Positions 1-13,349 are shown, numbered from the stretch's first letter. The stretch: DNA of 64,000 nucleotides from Leptospira stimsonii (GCF_003545875.1 NZ_QHCS01000007.1:124001-188000), one strand, 5' to 3'. Program-made: numbers and translations. The notes: a model not told the origin generated them from the sequence alone.

Positions 1-202
1 ATCTGAAAATTGATTCAACATGATTTCATAATATAACCTGAAAACTCTAAGATTAAAATATGGCTTCCCAAAGCCGATATTCGATGGAAATTGCGGAGCT
101 AAGCAGAATTCCTACTGAGTGCTTAGCATACTTTTCCTCATTTTCCTCCGATGCGAAGCACAACGTTGAATTATAAAATCATCATATAGTCGGAGTCTTT
201 TT

Positions 203-1372
203 ATGTTTCGAAGAATCATTCTTCTTCTTTTTTTACTCTCAATTCTAACCTGTGTCCACCCTCCCGAAAAACCGGATCCCCCTTTCGTGGTTCTCCAATA
301 CTTAAACCAACTTGGCGGCACGAAGGATTCTCAAAATTCCACCGAAGATTGTCCTTCATCCGGTTTTACCAATTTCAATCCGGGGGCGATTTTTGATACG
401 GGACAGACAAATTGTTACGATAGCTTGGGATTATCAACACCTTGCCCCGGCACGGGTCAAGACGGACAATATGTGAACATTCCGAATGCGAGGAATTTCG
501 TCGGTCCAACACAACACTGTAAATATTCTTCGGATTATACAACCTTGGATACAGTACACGGCCTTACTTGGAAAACGTGCGCTCAAGGTCAGTCCGGCGC
601 CAACTGTGGTGGCGGAGCCGTGCTACCGATCAACTGGACAAATGCAAACGGCAATAATCCCGGAAGTTGCTCCGAATTAAATACGAGGAATGGCGGAAAA
701 GGATACGCGGGAATAACGAATTGGCGAATTCCCAAAATTAGAGAGCTTGCGTCTTTGCTTCACTATTTCAATAACCCACATATCAATACTTCCGGCTTTC
801 CAGGAACATTTACTGGATCAAATTACTGGAGCAGTTCGATCAACTTTCAGGAAGTAAATGAGAATTTTATAGCCAATTTTTCAAATATCAATCTTAGTAT
901 TGACTCAAATGGGTTCGCCTTACTCAACAATCTTCGATGCGTATCGGGGAATCCAATTCCCGCTCCTTCGTTTACTGACAACGGCAATGGAACCATTACG
1001 GATTCAAACACAGGTCTTCTATGGTTGAAATGTACAATCGGGCTCTCCGGTCCTGCTTGCGCGGATCCCCCTGCAATTTTTAGCGATCTGGATTGGAATG
1101 CGGCAATCAACAATTGTGAGGCTTTAAATTTTGCTGGAAGAACGAATTGGAGGCTTCCCAATGTGAATGAACTTTTAAGTATCCTCGATCATTCCGGCGG
1201 CGGGCCTACGTTAATTCATCCGATCTTTCCAAACACCGATAACGTCTATTGGAGTTCCACAACGTATGATAATAATAAACTCTTCAAACTTGTCGTTATT
1301 TTCGGAAACGGGAAAATGGCTCCTATGTCAAAAGATAGTCTGATCCGGGCACGTTGTGTCTCGACCAATTAA
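203..1372 (+). CDS. DUF1566 (Lcl C-terminal domain) lipoprotein, two tandem domains
   Basis: Predicted exported lipoprotein of unknown role. The N-terminus is basic then strongly hydrophobic, with Cys17 (after S-I-L-T) as the likely lipidation site. The rest looks like two copies of the DUF1566/Lcl fold, roughly residues 110-250 and 260-389. Each has the GL.W..C motif, an NWR(I/L)P..(R/N)EL motif and a YWSS motif, and each ends in RCVS. This domain is abundant in Leptospira surface and secreted proteins and is related to C-type-lectin-like folds; binding partners are not established. It begins at an ATG about 200 bases into the window, with no clear operon partner; the next gene is convergent. 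Domain assignment is good, function unknown. Confidence 0.85.
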   Translation: MFRRIILLLFLLSILTCVHPPEKPDPPFVVLQYLNQLGGTKDSQNSTEDCPSSGFTNFNPGAIFDTGQTNCYDSLGLSTPCPGTGQDGQYVNIPNARNFVGPTQHCKYSSDYTTLDTVHGLTWKTCAQGQSGANCGGGAVLPINWTNANGNNPGSCSELNTRNGGKGYAGITNWRIPKIRELASLLHYFNNPHINTSGFPGTFTGSNYWSSSINFQEVNENFIANFSNINLSIDSNGFALLNNLRCVSGNPIPAPSFTDNGNGTITDSNTGLLWLKCTIGLSGPACADPPAIFSDLDWNAAINNCEALNFAGRTNWRLPNVNELLSILDHSGGGPTLIHPIFPNTDNVYWSSTTYDNNKLFKLVVIFGNGKMAPMSKDSLIRARCVSTN

Positions 1373-1580
1373 AACCGAAACCCTTACTCGGAAGACCTGG
1401 ATCCTTGGTCGTGGTGGCAGTGTTAGACGAAAAGAAAGTTTCTTATTTTAATGATCAAAACAAATACATTCCGTCGTTCCAGGTTGATTCCTATAAAATG
1501 ATTCTTCGGCTAGCGCAAACATCGCTCGTCAATGACTTCACAAGAAAAGAATCAAACGGCACCCCACCCTTAAAACAGCA

Positions 1581-2036
1581 CTACAATTTGTATCCGATCT
1601 CCGGAGTCAAAGGAATCGTACTCTTCGCGAAATTTCCGATTCCTCTTCCGATTTCTCTTCCCTTTTCATCCACAAGAATCGATTCCGCTATGATCTGATG
1701 GGTTGCATTTTGAACCACGGATCCCTTCGCGGTCAAGATTCCGGACTGAATTGGCCTAAGCAGTGTTAGGTGAAATGTGGAAGTTAGAACGAAGTTTCCT
1801 TTTACCAGGGAATTCGCGGCGAAAAACGCCGCGTCATCCGCCGCCTTGAAATAGACGACTCCGTGCGTGGATCCCGCCGCGTGAAAAAAGTCCTCTCGAA
1901 TTTCTATTTTGAGTTCCGCGGTTCCTTTTCCGATCGTCAAAAGAGGTTTAAAATAAGAGTTCACCGGAGCGCCGTTGTACATATTCTCCAGTTTGCGATA
2001 GTGTTCCGTTGAGGTTTGGTTTGTTGCTTCAGTCAT
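1581..2036 (-). CDS. PaaI-family hotdog-fold thioesterase
   Basis: A 151-residue single hotdog domain, the normal size for PaaI/YbgC-type acyl-CoA thioesterases. The signature lies around residues 53-73, where AAGSTHGVVYFKAADDAAFF matches the family's helix-containing active-site segment (an acidic residue near the end of the hotdog helix). Likely hydrolyses an acyl-CoA thioester in the cytoplasm; substrate unknown. It has no obvious operon partner: the gene on one side is convergent and an AraC regulator lies upstream after a 244-base gap. One of three hotdog proteins in this window. No signal peptide. Confidence 0.85.
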   Translation of the reverse strand: MTEATNQTSTEHYRKLENMYNGAPVNSYFKPLLTIGKGTAELKIEIREDFFHAAGSTHGVVYFKAADDAAFFAANSLVKGNFVLTSTFHLTLLRPIQSGILTAKGSVVQNATHQIIAESILVDEKGREIGRGIGNFAKSTIPLTPEIGYKL

Positions 2037-2280
2037 AGCCTCCAGAAAAACAGAATACGCTCTGAGAAGTGAACCTTTTTTTAATGGTGATGAGTGTCGA
2101 ATTTGAAATCCGGAACGATTCGATCCTTCTTTCTTCTCATTAGTTTTGTATTGAAACTATTAAAAGGAAGTGAGAATCGAATTAGAGAATACGAATTTGT
2201 TCGTTTTGATTTCACAAGCCGGACTCAACGTTGATTCTCATTCATTTTGAAAGAGAACGTGATTCGAAAGGACGGAAAAC

Positions 2281-3366
2281 CTACCGAAACTTCTCTCTGT
2301 ATTCGCTCGGTGTGATTCCTTCTTCTTCTTTGAACGCGCGTAAAAAACTCGTCTTCGAGTTAAAACCCGCGTCCAAACCGACTCTCAAAACGGGATGATC
2401 CGTTTCTTTCAAAAGCGTCTGCGCCTTTCGAATTCTGTATTCTCTGCAGAGTTCCAAAAAACTTTTTTGGAAATATCGACCGATTACCTGCGAGACCGTA
2501 TGCGTGGAAATTCCGAGATCCTTGGCTAAACTTCCGAGATCGAATTCCGGATCGAGATAAGATTCTTTGGAATTGAGAATCTGAAAAACTTTCTGACCGA
2601 TTTCCCGAACAGCCTCTTCGCTTAACAATGATTTCTTGTATTTGGATTCTTCCTTTCCGCTCGAATCCGTTTTTTCAGTTTCGAAATTCTCCGCATAGAC
2701 TCGAAACCAAGCAAACCCTATCACCCAAAAAGAAAGAGCGGCATTCGATATGGTTTCAGCTCTAAAACGAGAATCAATTAAGAATAAAATAAAGGAAATG
2801 CAAAGAAGAAACACACAAAGAATCACAAACTTACGAAAGACAAAGATTTCCCTAAAAACCGAAGCTGGAAATTCCTTCCCGAGTTGTCCAAGGCGAAGAT
2901 ATATTCTTCCGAAAATTACGATGTTGGAAGAAAGAGTCACTAAACTCATTCGAATACATTCAGTATGAGGAGAAATTCTATCTTCTAAGATATATTTTAA
3001 TTTCTCCTCGGGGCTTAGAAGATAATGAGGTATCGAATACAAAAAGAGAATCAGAGGAACTAAAAAAGAAAGGCGAGTCCAGATTTTATCTTTGGGATAC
3101 CCGAAATATTTCTGCAGAGCCACTGCGAAGATCGGCGCCGCCAGCGCTCCAAGGGGAAATCCGATTCTTGAAAGATGAGGAAACTCGAGAGCCAAACCGT
3201 TATGAAACCCCAAACCGATCATAAACAACAAGGACAAATGAAGAAAAGCCCATCCAAGATATCTGCTCTCGCCTCCCTTCCGTTTTAAGCTAAAAAAGAA
3301 TAATGAGAGAAGAATGGATTGAAGCAGTCCTCCGCCGATCACAAAGGATCCGAAATCCAGATTCAT
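2281..3366 (-). CDS. AraC-family regulator with N-terminal membrane-spanning region
   Basis: 361 residues. About the first 220 hold six to seven hydrophobic helices (starting FVIGGGLLQSILLSLFFF). The last 100 or so form an AraC double helix-turn-helix: LAKDLGISTHTVSQVI, then the second helix pair with VGLDAGFNSKTSFLRAFK and the typical ending G.TPSEYR. Known members of this architecture are membrane-embedded one-component regulators; the signal is unknown. It is divergent from the outer-membrane protein at 3460, whose upstream region it shares, so that gene is a plausible target. This is inference from position only. Confidence 0.88.
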   Translation of the reverse strand: MNLDFGSFVIGGGLLQSILLSLFFFSLKRKGGESRYLGWAFLHLSLLFMIGLGFHNGLALEFPHLSRIGFPLGALAAPIFAVALQKYFGYPKDKIWTRLSFLVPLILFLYSIPHYLLSPEEKLKYILEDRISPHTECIRMSLVTLSSNIVIFGRIYLRLGQLGKEFPASVFREIFVFRKFVILCVFLLCISFILFLIDSRFRAETISNAALSFWVIGFAWFRVYAENFETEKTDSSGKEESKYKKSLLSEEAVREIGQKVFQILNSKESYLDPEFDLGSLAKDLGISTHTVSQVIGRYFQKSFLELCREYRIRKAQTLLKETDHPVLRVGLDAGFNSKTSFLRAFKEEEGITPSEYREKFR

Positions 3367-3459
3367 CTTTTTCTCCTAAAAAAACGGGTTCCGCCCCATG
3401 GGGCGGGGCGACTGGAACCTGATTCTAAGGTAAATTATTTTCCATTCGGAGGAAACCTT

Positions 3460-4230
3460 ATGTCAAGAATCGTAATCAGAACCCTAATTTTCATCTTCTT
3501 TTTATCCCGTCTCTCTGCATTGAGCGCGGAAGGTGTCTCCCTTCAAGGGGGCCTTTCGCAACCAATTCTCGGAGGTTGGAATCTCGCGGGGACTTATTAT
3601 GGGAAGAGATTTGTGTTTGAATATTCTCACGGCTCCAACCTCAACTTCGACGCCGCAGGGGGAGCCGGCTTAAATGAAAGTGAGAGAAAGCAAGATCTCA
3701 GAGTGAATCTTCCCTATACGACCGGCTTCGGGATCGGTTATCTCTTCACTCCCAACTTTGATATCCGTCTCGAGGTCAAAGAACACTACTATCGAGTTCA
3801 TTCCAATGTTGGCCCGGATGAACTCTATCTTTCTCAGGCTTTGGGAATTCGATCCGATCTTCCGATTCAAGGAGCCGGTTTTCAGAATTGGGTTCCCCCA
3901 CTCGCTTCTCCAAATAATTTTCTGGATCTCACTGTGCAAAAGGCGATCGAATCAGAATTCCTCTATGGGGCTAAATACGTCACTCCTGGATCCACTCATC
4001 ATTACAGAACTCGCTCCGTAGGATTCGGGCTTTACTATCGTTTTTTTCCGTTCGGCGGCGGGGAAGGTCTCATGATCGAACCTTCTCTTCGTTTTTGGCC
4101 GAACGTCTGGACGGATTCTCCGAATCCGGTCGCCTTTGAAAATCAATACGGGTTATTAGGTCTTCACAAAGCGCACGAACAAGGCCTTTTCGCGAATGTT
4201 TCACTGGGTTACTATAAGAGAATTGAATGA
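3460..4230 (+). CDS. Probable outer-membrane beta-barrel protein
   Basis: 256 residues from the ATG at 3460, preceded by GGAGG six bases upstream; a longer in-frame extension to 3319 lacks this site and overlaps the divergent gene. Residues 1-22 form a signal peptide ending near SALSAEG. The mature part is rich in alternating polar/aromatic strands (GTYYGKRFVFEYSHGSNLNF, GFGLYYRFFPFGGG) and ends in SLGYYKRIE, as expected for a small barrel. No recognised family motif. It is divergent from the membrane AraC regulator and may be controlled by it. Function unknown. Confidence 0.75.
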   Translation: MSRIVIRTLIFIFFLSRLSALSAEGVSLQGGLSQPILGGWNLAGTYYGKRFVFEYSHGSNLNFDAAGGAGLNESERKQDLRVNLPYTTGFGIGYLFTPNFDIRLEVKEHYYRVHSNVGPDELYLSQALGIRSDLPIQGAGFQNWVPPLASPNNFLDLTVQKAIESEFLYGAKYVTPGSTHHYRTRSVGFGLYYRFFPFGGGEGLMIEPSLRFWPNVWTDSPNPVAFENQYGLLGLHKAHEQGLFANVSLGYYKRIE

Positions 4231-4388
4231 GTATTTTTGAATATTAAGTTTTTTTAAAATTATCAAACTTATTTCAAAAGAAGAAAGGATTATTTTTACT
4301 ATTAATTTTAGACCTGGTATTGAGAAGTGAGACTTACGCCGTAAAAACTCACTCACAACGACGTATCCTTGTGGTTTCCTTTTCGAAT

Positions 4389-5018
4389 TTATTCTTTTGC
4401 TACCAGATTTGAGTTAACTATTAAGGAAATTACGTCCGTTGTAATATGCTCCAAAATATAGGGTTTGTTTTTATTTATAAATGGCAAAGCAAAAGCGAAT
4501 AATATTCCGCCAATCGTATATCTTTGATTTTTATAATTTAGAACCTTTACTTCCTCTTGTTTAGTATTAAATACTTTAACAATCGACGTCACTTCCATTC
4601 CAAAACCACTTGGAATGAGCCCAATCGTTGCCATGCTTAGAAAGTTCATCATAAACATTAACCCAGGATTCGTTGTTACTCTATACGCAATGTCAAAGTA
4701 TATTATATTTTTTCCCTTCGGCAACGATTCCTTATCGAGATTTTTAACAAAACTAACCTCAGCTTCCTTAAAACATTTACATGCATTGATTTCGTAAATC
4801 ATAACCTTAGTTAATAGGTCGACTTCTGCTTGAGATATCCCCAAATCAACTCCGAACGCGTTGTAATTTTTCATACTAAAGAAAAAATAAGTTTTCTCAA
4901 GTTTCTTTTGTGGAGCCACTATACTTGCTGGAGTTAGTTGGTCTTGTCCGAAAGTTATACAACCCGCAAGATAAAATAGGAAATGCAATAAAGCGAATAT
5001 TTTCAGTCTACGAATCAT
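4389..5018 (-). CDS. Hypothetical lipoprotein
   Basis: About 209 residues if begun at the ATG at 5018 (MIRRLKIFALLHFLFYLAGC), which gives a normal signal peptide with a lipobox L-A-G-C. Starts at 5042 or 5078 add an unlikely polar leader. The mature protein has one later hydrophobic stretch (MFMMNFLSMATIGLIPSGFG) and no motif I recognise. Local base composition is more A/T rich than in neighbouring genes. Stands alone between a convergent barrel gene and the HEAT-repeat gene. Function unknown. Confidence 0.7.
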   Translation of the reverse strand: MIRRLKIFALLHFLFYLAGCITFGQDQLTPASIVAPQKKLEKTYFFFSMKNYNAFGVDLGISQAEVDLLTKVMIYEINACKCFKEAEVSFVKNLDKESLPKGKNIIYFDIAYRVTTNPGLMFMMNFLSMATIGLIPSGFGMEVTSIVKVFNTKQEEVKVLNYKNQRYTIGGILFAFALPFINKNKPYILEHITTDVISLIVNSNLVAKE

Positions 5019-5150
5019 AAAAATATTTTTACCTCGTTTCATAGAAATAGAATGTCGCCTAATTAATTGAAATATCAAATAAATAAAACAACTATTTAAT
5101 TTTGAGCTTCGGCGTTGTTAGAAATCGAAGGCTTTCACCATCTCAAACTC

Positions 5151-6487
5151 TTAAGGCATTCTCGGCGGAAACTTAAGATTCAAGATTTCCCGCATTGCAT
5201 TCTCCATTTCCATACGCAGGGTTTTTTCGGTTTCGGAAACATAGGCTTCAAACAAGGAAGGAAGACTTTCCGGGTCGTTGATCGTTCGTATCGTTACGAC
5301 TGCTTCCAATCTCAGATTCAACTTTTCTCGCTGATTTCTTGCAAGGACGAGTAACGCAGGCACGGCATTCTTATCTTTGAGTTCTCCCAAAGAATGAATC
5401 AACTGCCATTTGACCATGTTCTCCTTTTCTTCGGAAAGAATTTTCGTGAGTTCCGCAGAACTTGTATTCGCGCCTAACTTTCCCACGGCGTATGCGGCCT
5501 TTGTGCGAAGTTCAGTTTCTTCTCCGTTTGTTAAGACGGCGAGGATTCCCTGACCTCCTCCGTTGTTTCCGAGATCCAGCAAAAGATCGATCATCCTTGC
5601 TTTGAGAAAAAGAGTGTCCTCTTTCGTCAACTGCTCGGATATCGCCTTTGCTCCTTGTTTGTCTTGAAAGATGAGAAGCGCTTCCAAAGAAACTCTTCTG
5701 ATATCGGGATTGGTATCGCTCAAACCCTTGTAAAAAAGAGAGATGTTCTGACGGTTTCTTTTGTTTTTGAGAATTTCAAGCGCCACAAGTCGAACGTCGT
5801 CGTCAGGATCGCTGGTCGCAGATTTCTGAAACTGAGAAAATTTCTCATTCATCCCGAGTCGATTGATCGCGATGAGATATTTTTTTCTCACGCCCGCACT
5901 TTCATCATTTACCAGTTTATGAATCTGATTCTGAATTCTCTCATCCTTTATGATCAAAGAGGATTCTAAAAAATACAACCTCTGGACAGGATCCTTGGAA
6001 AGAGACATGTCCAAAAGAATCGGAAGCGCTCGATCGTCTCTTAGTAGTTGCATGAGTTTATAACTCAAAAGCCTCACTTCGGTTTCCGTATCGGTAAACG
6101 CCGCGATTACCGAATAGATCAGCCTTTTCTCTTTTTTCTTTTCAGCTAAAAGAAGAATTTCTTTTTTTAGAATTACGTTAGTCGTCTTTTGAAAGAAAGA
6201 ATCTAAAACATTCACCCAGTCTTGAGCAAGACCGTCCAGATCATCCAGTTCCCCGAATAACTTCAATATTGCGAGTTGAACTTTCTCGTCCGTGGATTCG
6301 TTCTGAAAAATCGGAAGCAATTCTTTAACGAGATCCAATCGATTGCGAGAGCGTATCTCGGAAATCGCCGTCGCTTGCGCCTTACCCGGACTCAATACCT
6401 TTTCTTTGAATTCGTCTTTAGGAGTTTCCGCCGCTAAGATCGGAATGGTGAGAATAAAAGCAAAAAAGACCTGTTTGAAGAGATTCC

Positions 6488-6491
<4 letters not shown>
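5151..6491 (-). CDS. Exported HEAT-repeat protein, probable CTG start
   Basis: A string of about ten alpha-helical HEAT/PBS-lyase-like repeats (for example DPDDDVRLVALEIL, NPDIRRVSLEALL), which serve as protein-binding scaffolds. The first ordinary start codon in frame is a TTG at 6395. Reading upstream from there to a CTG at 6491 gives an excellent signal peptide, RNLFKQVFFAFILTIPILAA followed by E-T-P. A GGGAGGG ribosome site lies 5-11 bases before that CTG. The CTG overlaps the stop of the upstream TPR gene as CTGA, mimicking the usual ATGA coupling. I therefore infer a periplasmic protein with a rare CTG start, translationally coupled to the TPR protein. Last gene of the ribH-nusB-TPR-HEAT operon. 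Confidence 0.82.
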
Positions 6492-10275
<3,784 letters not shown>

Positions 10276-10608
10276 TCTTTATCGATTATCATTATATTCT
10301 ATTTATAGAATATAATGAATACATTAATTTATAAATATCGACCGCAGATCGCTTGCGACCAATGATTAAACTAAAAACTTAGCGCAGTCATAAAATGAAA
10401 ATCTGACCGAGCGGTAAATTCCCTTTTTTAAACGGTTTCATTTTCTTTTTTTCTGAAGAATTCTTTTCCTTCCTGGAAAGATTTAGTTTCTTTTATAAAT
10501 TAACAATATAACATTTTTTTCATTTTCTAAAAAAAATTCAAAATGATCTCGAAATCCGTCTTCTTTCGGCGCCACCCGAGAACCGTTCCGGTTAAGAGGT
10601 AAAAAATT
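10276..10608. other. 333-base intergenic region
   Basis: No credible reading frame. It holds a 12-bp-stem hairpin close to the end of the upstream lipoprotein gene (annotated separately), then A/T-rich sequence leading to the ribosome site GAGG ahead of the ATG at 10609. Confidence 0.6.
10290..10317. terminator. Perfect AT-rich hairpin, possible terminator
   Basis: CATTATATTCTA, loop TTTA, TAGAATATAATG: 12-bp perfect stem with a 4-base loop, 15 bases after the stop at 10275. It lacks a long U-run, so it may be a weak terminator or another structured site. A similar TAGAATAT palindrome recurs at 34892-34907. Confidence 0.45.
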
Positions 10609-11157
10609 ATGCTTGAGCAGACTTCGATCAAAGAGCAATCTACTCCTATGATTTGGGTAAATAAAATTCCGAATAAATTGGAAGAAATTCTCGGTTTGGA
10701 TGGTTCTCTACAATTCCGTAAATTTCTAAATTCGACTCTAAACGAGTTTCGAAACGAAGTCCTTGGTTTTTCTTCCAACCGTTTTGAAAGAAGGCTTCAG
10801 AAGGAAACTTATTTTTTTAAGGAAGAGATCAAGGAACTTCGAGAAGATGTTCGTGGTATGCGACTTCAAACCAAAGAGGAAATTCATCTTCTTCGGGATG
10901 AAATGAGTCAGTGGAAACTGGATACGACCCGAGAATTTTACTTATTTCGTTCCGAGATTCAGGATTCTCAGAGTAAATTTCGAGAGGAAGTATCGCATCA
11001 ACACAATCGGCTTCGAACCGATTTTAACGATCTTAAGGTGGAAATAAAAACCGAAATTACGGAAATTCACAAAACGATCTCGACTCAGACTCGCTGGATT
11101 TTGGTGGGAATGTTAGGAGTTGGAAGTTTTCTTCTCGGATTGGCAAAGTTTGTCTAA
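10609..11157 (+). CDS. Coiled-coil protein with C-terminal membrane anchor
   Basis: 182 residues. Residues 55-155 are a long charged coiled coil (runs such as KEEIKELREDVRGMRLQTK and FREEVSHQHNRLRTDFNDLK). A single transmembrane helix closes the protein (WILVGMLGVGSFLLGLAKFV). The architecture resembles the DUF1640/CCDC90-type tail-anchored coiled-coil proteins, but sequence similarity cannot be judged here. Ribosome site GAGG precedes the ATG. A small reverse-strand ORF overlaps its stop codon. Function unknown. Confidence 0.78.
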   Translation: MLEQTSIKEQSTPMIWVNKIPNKLEEILGLDGSLQFRKFLNSTLNEFRNEVLGFSSNRFERRLQKETYFFKEEIKELREDVRGMRLQTKEEIHLLRDEMSQWKLDTTREFYLFRSEIQDSQSKFREEVSHQHNRLRTDFNDLKVEIKTEITEIHKTISTQTRWILVGMLGVGSFLLGLAKFV

Positions 11158-11315
11158 CTTTGCTTTTCCTTTCCGACTCGGATTACAAGTGTGATCTTTC
11201 CATCCGGTTTTTCCACAACTTCAAAACCCTCTTCTCGGAGAGTTTTTTTAATCTTATAAAGTCCAAAGTTCACCACTTTGGACTGAGCAACCGCTTTCGG
11301 AGTAGATCCTTCCAT
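11154..11315 (-). CDS. Small hypothetical ORF (53 aa)
   Basis: A short reverse-strand frame from the ATG at 11315 gives a 53-residue basic product (begins MEGSTPKAVAQSK; contains LREEGFEVVEKPDGKITLV) with protein-like composition. Its stop overlaps the stop of the convergent coiled-coil gene. The open frame continues upstream without an ATG (R-L-I-P-I-L-L-E), and the ribosome site is poor (GAG directly beside the ATG), so it could be the tail of a decayed larger gene. No family recognised. Confidence 0.4.
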   Translation of the reverse strand: MEGSTPKAVAQSKVVNFGLYKIKKTLREEGFEVVEKPDGKITLVIRVGKEKQS

Positions 11316-11427
11316 CTCTAAGAGTATCGGAATGAGTCGGAGTCGATCTTAAACCCAGGCGGAGCTTTTCTTTTGATCCAGAAGGTTTCCTTGACAAAGT
11401 CGGGCTAAAAAACTGTCATGAATCCGA

Positions 11428-12015
11428 ATGACATTTCGAACGGTCTTTTTCTCGGTTCTCCTTCTTTTTCTTTCCGGACTGGCTATCGCCGCCTATGACC
11501 CGGATTTGTTTCAATGGGAAACCCTCGAATGGATCTATGAAAAGAGGACCTTTTTTCTTTTTTCCGGGATTTTCATCGTTTCTATCATCCTCATTTATCT
11601 GATTTATTTTAAAGCGAAGAAGGGAATTCTTCATTCCAAAGGACGAACGTTAGCACATCTCCAAGAATCGTTAAACGAAGTCATCCAAGACAACCAATCT
11701 CTTTTTTCCTTTTTAACAACGGCTAAGGAAACGCTCGAAAAACAGTTAGAATCTTCTAGGTCGAAATTATCTCCGGAATTCTATTCTTCCTGCTGGACAG
11801 AATATCGAAAACTCACGATGGAATTCGATTCTTCTTCGGAAATTTTTAGCGGGATTCCGTTGGGACCGGAGGAAGAAGAAAATAACAAAAACGGAAAAGA
11901 CTTTAAAATATCTGAATATTCCGATTTGATCAATCGCCACCGAAAACTTTCCAGATCTTTGGAAAAGTTAAGAGAAGATCTGACTCGTCTCAGAGAGAAG
12001 GTTTCGAACGCATGA
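11428..12015 (+). CDS. Two-TM membrane protein with coiled-coil domain
   Basis: 195 residues. Two hydrophobic helices (about residues 5-22 and 45-63, the second LFSGIFIVSIILIYLIYF) are followed by a charged, helical C-terminal region with coiled-coil character (LEKQLESSRSK; LSRSLEKLREDLTRLREKV). Its stop codon overlaps the start of the next gene as ATGA, so it is translated together with the amidase-like lipoprotein and may be its membrane partner or regulator (inference from coupling only). No family recognised. Confidence 0.78.
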   Translation: MTFRTVFFSVLLLFLSGLAIAAYDPDLFQWETLEWIYEKRTFFLFSGIFIVSIILIYLIYFKAKKGILHSKGRTLAHLQESLNEVIQDNQSLFSFLTTAKETLEKQLESSRSKLSPEFYSSCWTEYRKLTMEFDSSSEIFSGIPLGPEEEENNKNGKDFKISEYSDLINRHRKLSRSLEKLREDLTRLREKVSNA

Positions 12016-13349
12016 GTATTTCCTTTCCAAAGTCGCTTATTGCTCTTATTTTCGTGTTATCCGCCTGCGCCTCCCTCGAAAAAGGTCCCACCCTTACTCC
12101 GGGAAAAAATTCGATTCTTCCATTCTTCACTTTAGGATTGGATCAAGAGTCTTTAAATTCCATTGGAAAAAAACGTTGGTCCTTTCGAGTAAAATCGATT
12201 CTGCTTCATCATACAAATTCCCTCAAGGCGGAAGAATACTTGGAGAAGAGTAAATCTTCCGGTTGGATGGTTCACTTTCTCGTTTTGGAAAACGGTGCAG
12301 TGTATGGAGTTGAAGAACCCGGCAAAATTCTTTATCGAGCCGCGCCGGGTATGGACGATTTTGCAATCCACGTTTCCTGGGAAGGTTCGGGAGAATCCGT
12401 CCTCAAAAATGAAGCTCAGCTCAAAGCTCTGACCGAACTAATTCAAAATCTTTCCAAAGAATATTCCATTCCTCTAAATAACTTCGACATCGCTTCGGGA
12501 AAAGGGGTCTTTACACATTCTCAGAGCAAAAAAAAATTCGGAAGATTTATCGATACGAGTGATTGTGGTGGCGAAAAAATTCTCTCCGCGGTATTCTCCC
12601 GTATCCAAGGAAAATTCTATCCCGAAACCGAATGGAAGGATCGTTTTATTCAAGGTTGGGTCATCCGAAAAGAAAAGTTCGTCGATTCGACGGGAAAAAA
12701 AATCGTCCAGACATATTCTCATGGAAGAGGAATTTCTCCAGCTCCTTTGATCGAACTGAACTCCGTTGAAAAGACCGCGGACGGAAAATCTTTCGAGGAC
12801 AAAAGATTGCGATACAATCATCGTGGAACGATCCGTCCCGACTGTATCGTTCTACATTATACTGCGATACCGGATTATCAAAAGACTTTAGAAGTATTAG
12901 AAAAACGGAATCTATCTGCGACCTTCTTAGCGGATAAAGACGGCAAAATCCATCAACTTTTGGATTCGATTTTTGACACCGCGGCCGCGGCTACGGGGAC
13001 AAATGCGAATTGTTTTCAGGTGGAAATCGTCGGTAAGGACACGGAGATGCTTCTCGCAAACAAAGAACAAACGGAGGCAGTAGTCCGTCTTGTTAAGGAA
13101 CTTTCCGAAAAATTTAGAATCCCTCTCAGCAACGAAAAAGTTGAATCCTTGAGAGGAGTCTATTCTCATACGCAGGCGAAGAAAAAATGGGGTGGATCGA
13201 TCCATTTGGACGGTAAGGATTTTGATCCCGGCGAACCATACATGAAAGCCGTCTTAGAACTCGCTGGCGGATCTTTTTTTCCGGAAGAGAATTGGCATGA
13301 AAGGATGAGTAACGATTGGATTCTTCTCTTTAGCTCCTTTCAACCGTAA
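12012..13349 (+). CDS. Lipoprotein with two tandem N-acetylmuramoyl-L-alanine amidase (Amidase_2/PGRP-like) domains
   Basis: 445 residues with a signal peptide and lipobox L-S-A-C (Cys19). Domain 1 spans about 58-200 and domain 2 about 272-420. Each starts with a strand ending in the zinc-ligand His (LLHHT, His66/67; IVLHYT, His282) and has a second His in a matching context (FTHSQSKKKFG, His169; YSHTQAKKKWGG, His386). Domain 2 carries the third ligand in FDPGEPY (Asp405) and an acidic residue in QVEIVG (Glu338) equivalent to AmpD's catalytic Glu. Domain 1 has S-W-E-G there and D-T-S-D-C in place of the DPG motif, so it may be weakly active or a binding domain. Predicted to cleave the amide between muramic acid and the stem peptide in the periplasm. 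Coupled to the upstream coiled-coil protein. Confidence 0.85.
   Translation: MSISFPKSLIALIFVLSACASLEKGPTLTPGKNSILPFFTLGLDQESLNSIGKKRWSFRVKSILLHHTNSLKAEEYLEKSKSSGWMVHFLVLENGAVYGVEEPGKILYRAAPGMDDFAIHVSWEGSGESVLKNEAQLKALTELIQNLSKEYSIPLNNFDIASGKGVFTHSQSKKKFGRFIDTSDCGGEKILSAVFSRIQGKFYPETEWKDRFIQGWVIRKEKFVDSTGKKIVQTYSHGRGISPAPLIELNSVEKTADGKSFEDKRLRYNHRGTIRPDCIVLHYTAIPDYQKTLEVLEKRNLSATFLADKDGKIHQLLDSIFDTAAAATGTNANCFQVEIVGKDTEMLLANKEQTEAVVRLVKELSEKFRIPLSNEKVESLRGVYSHTQAKKKWGGSIHLDGKDFDPGEPYMKAVLELAGGSFFPEENWHERMSNDWILLFSSFQP

Noticed and set aside
4389..5078. Longer reading of the small lipoprotein from 5078
   Set aside because: The extra 20 residues are polar and would bury the signal peptide; the ATG at 5018 gives a regular lipobox signal.
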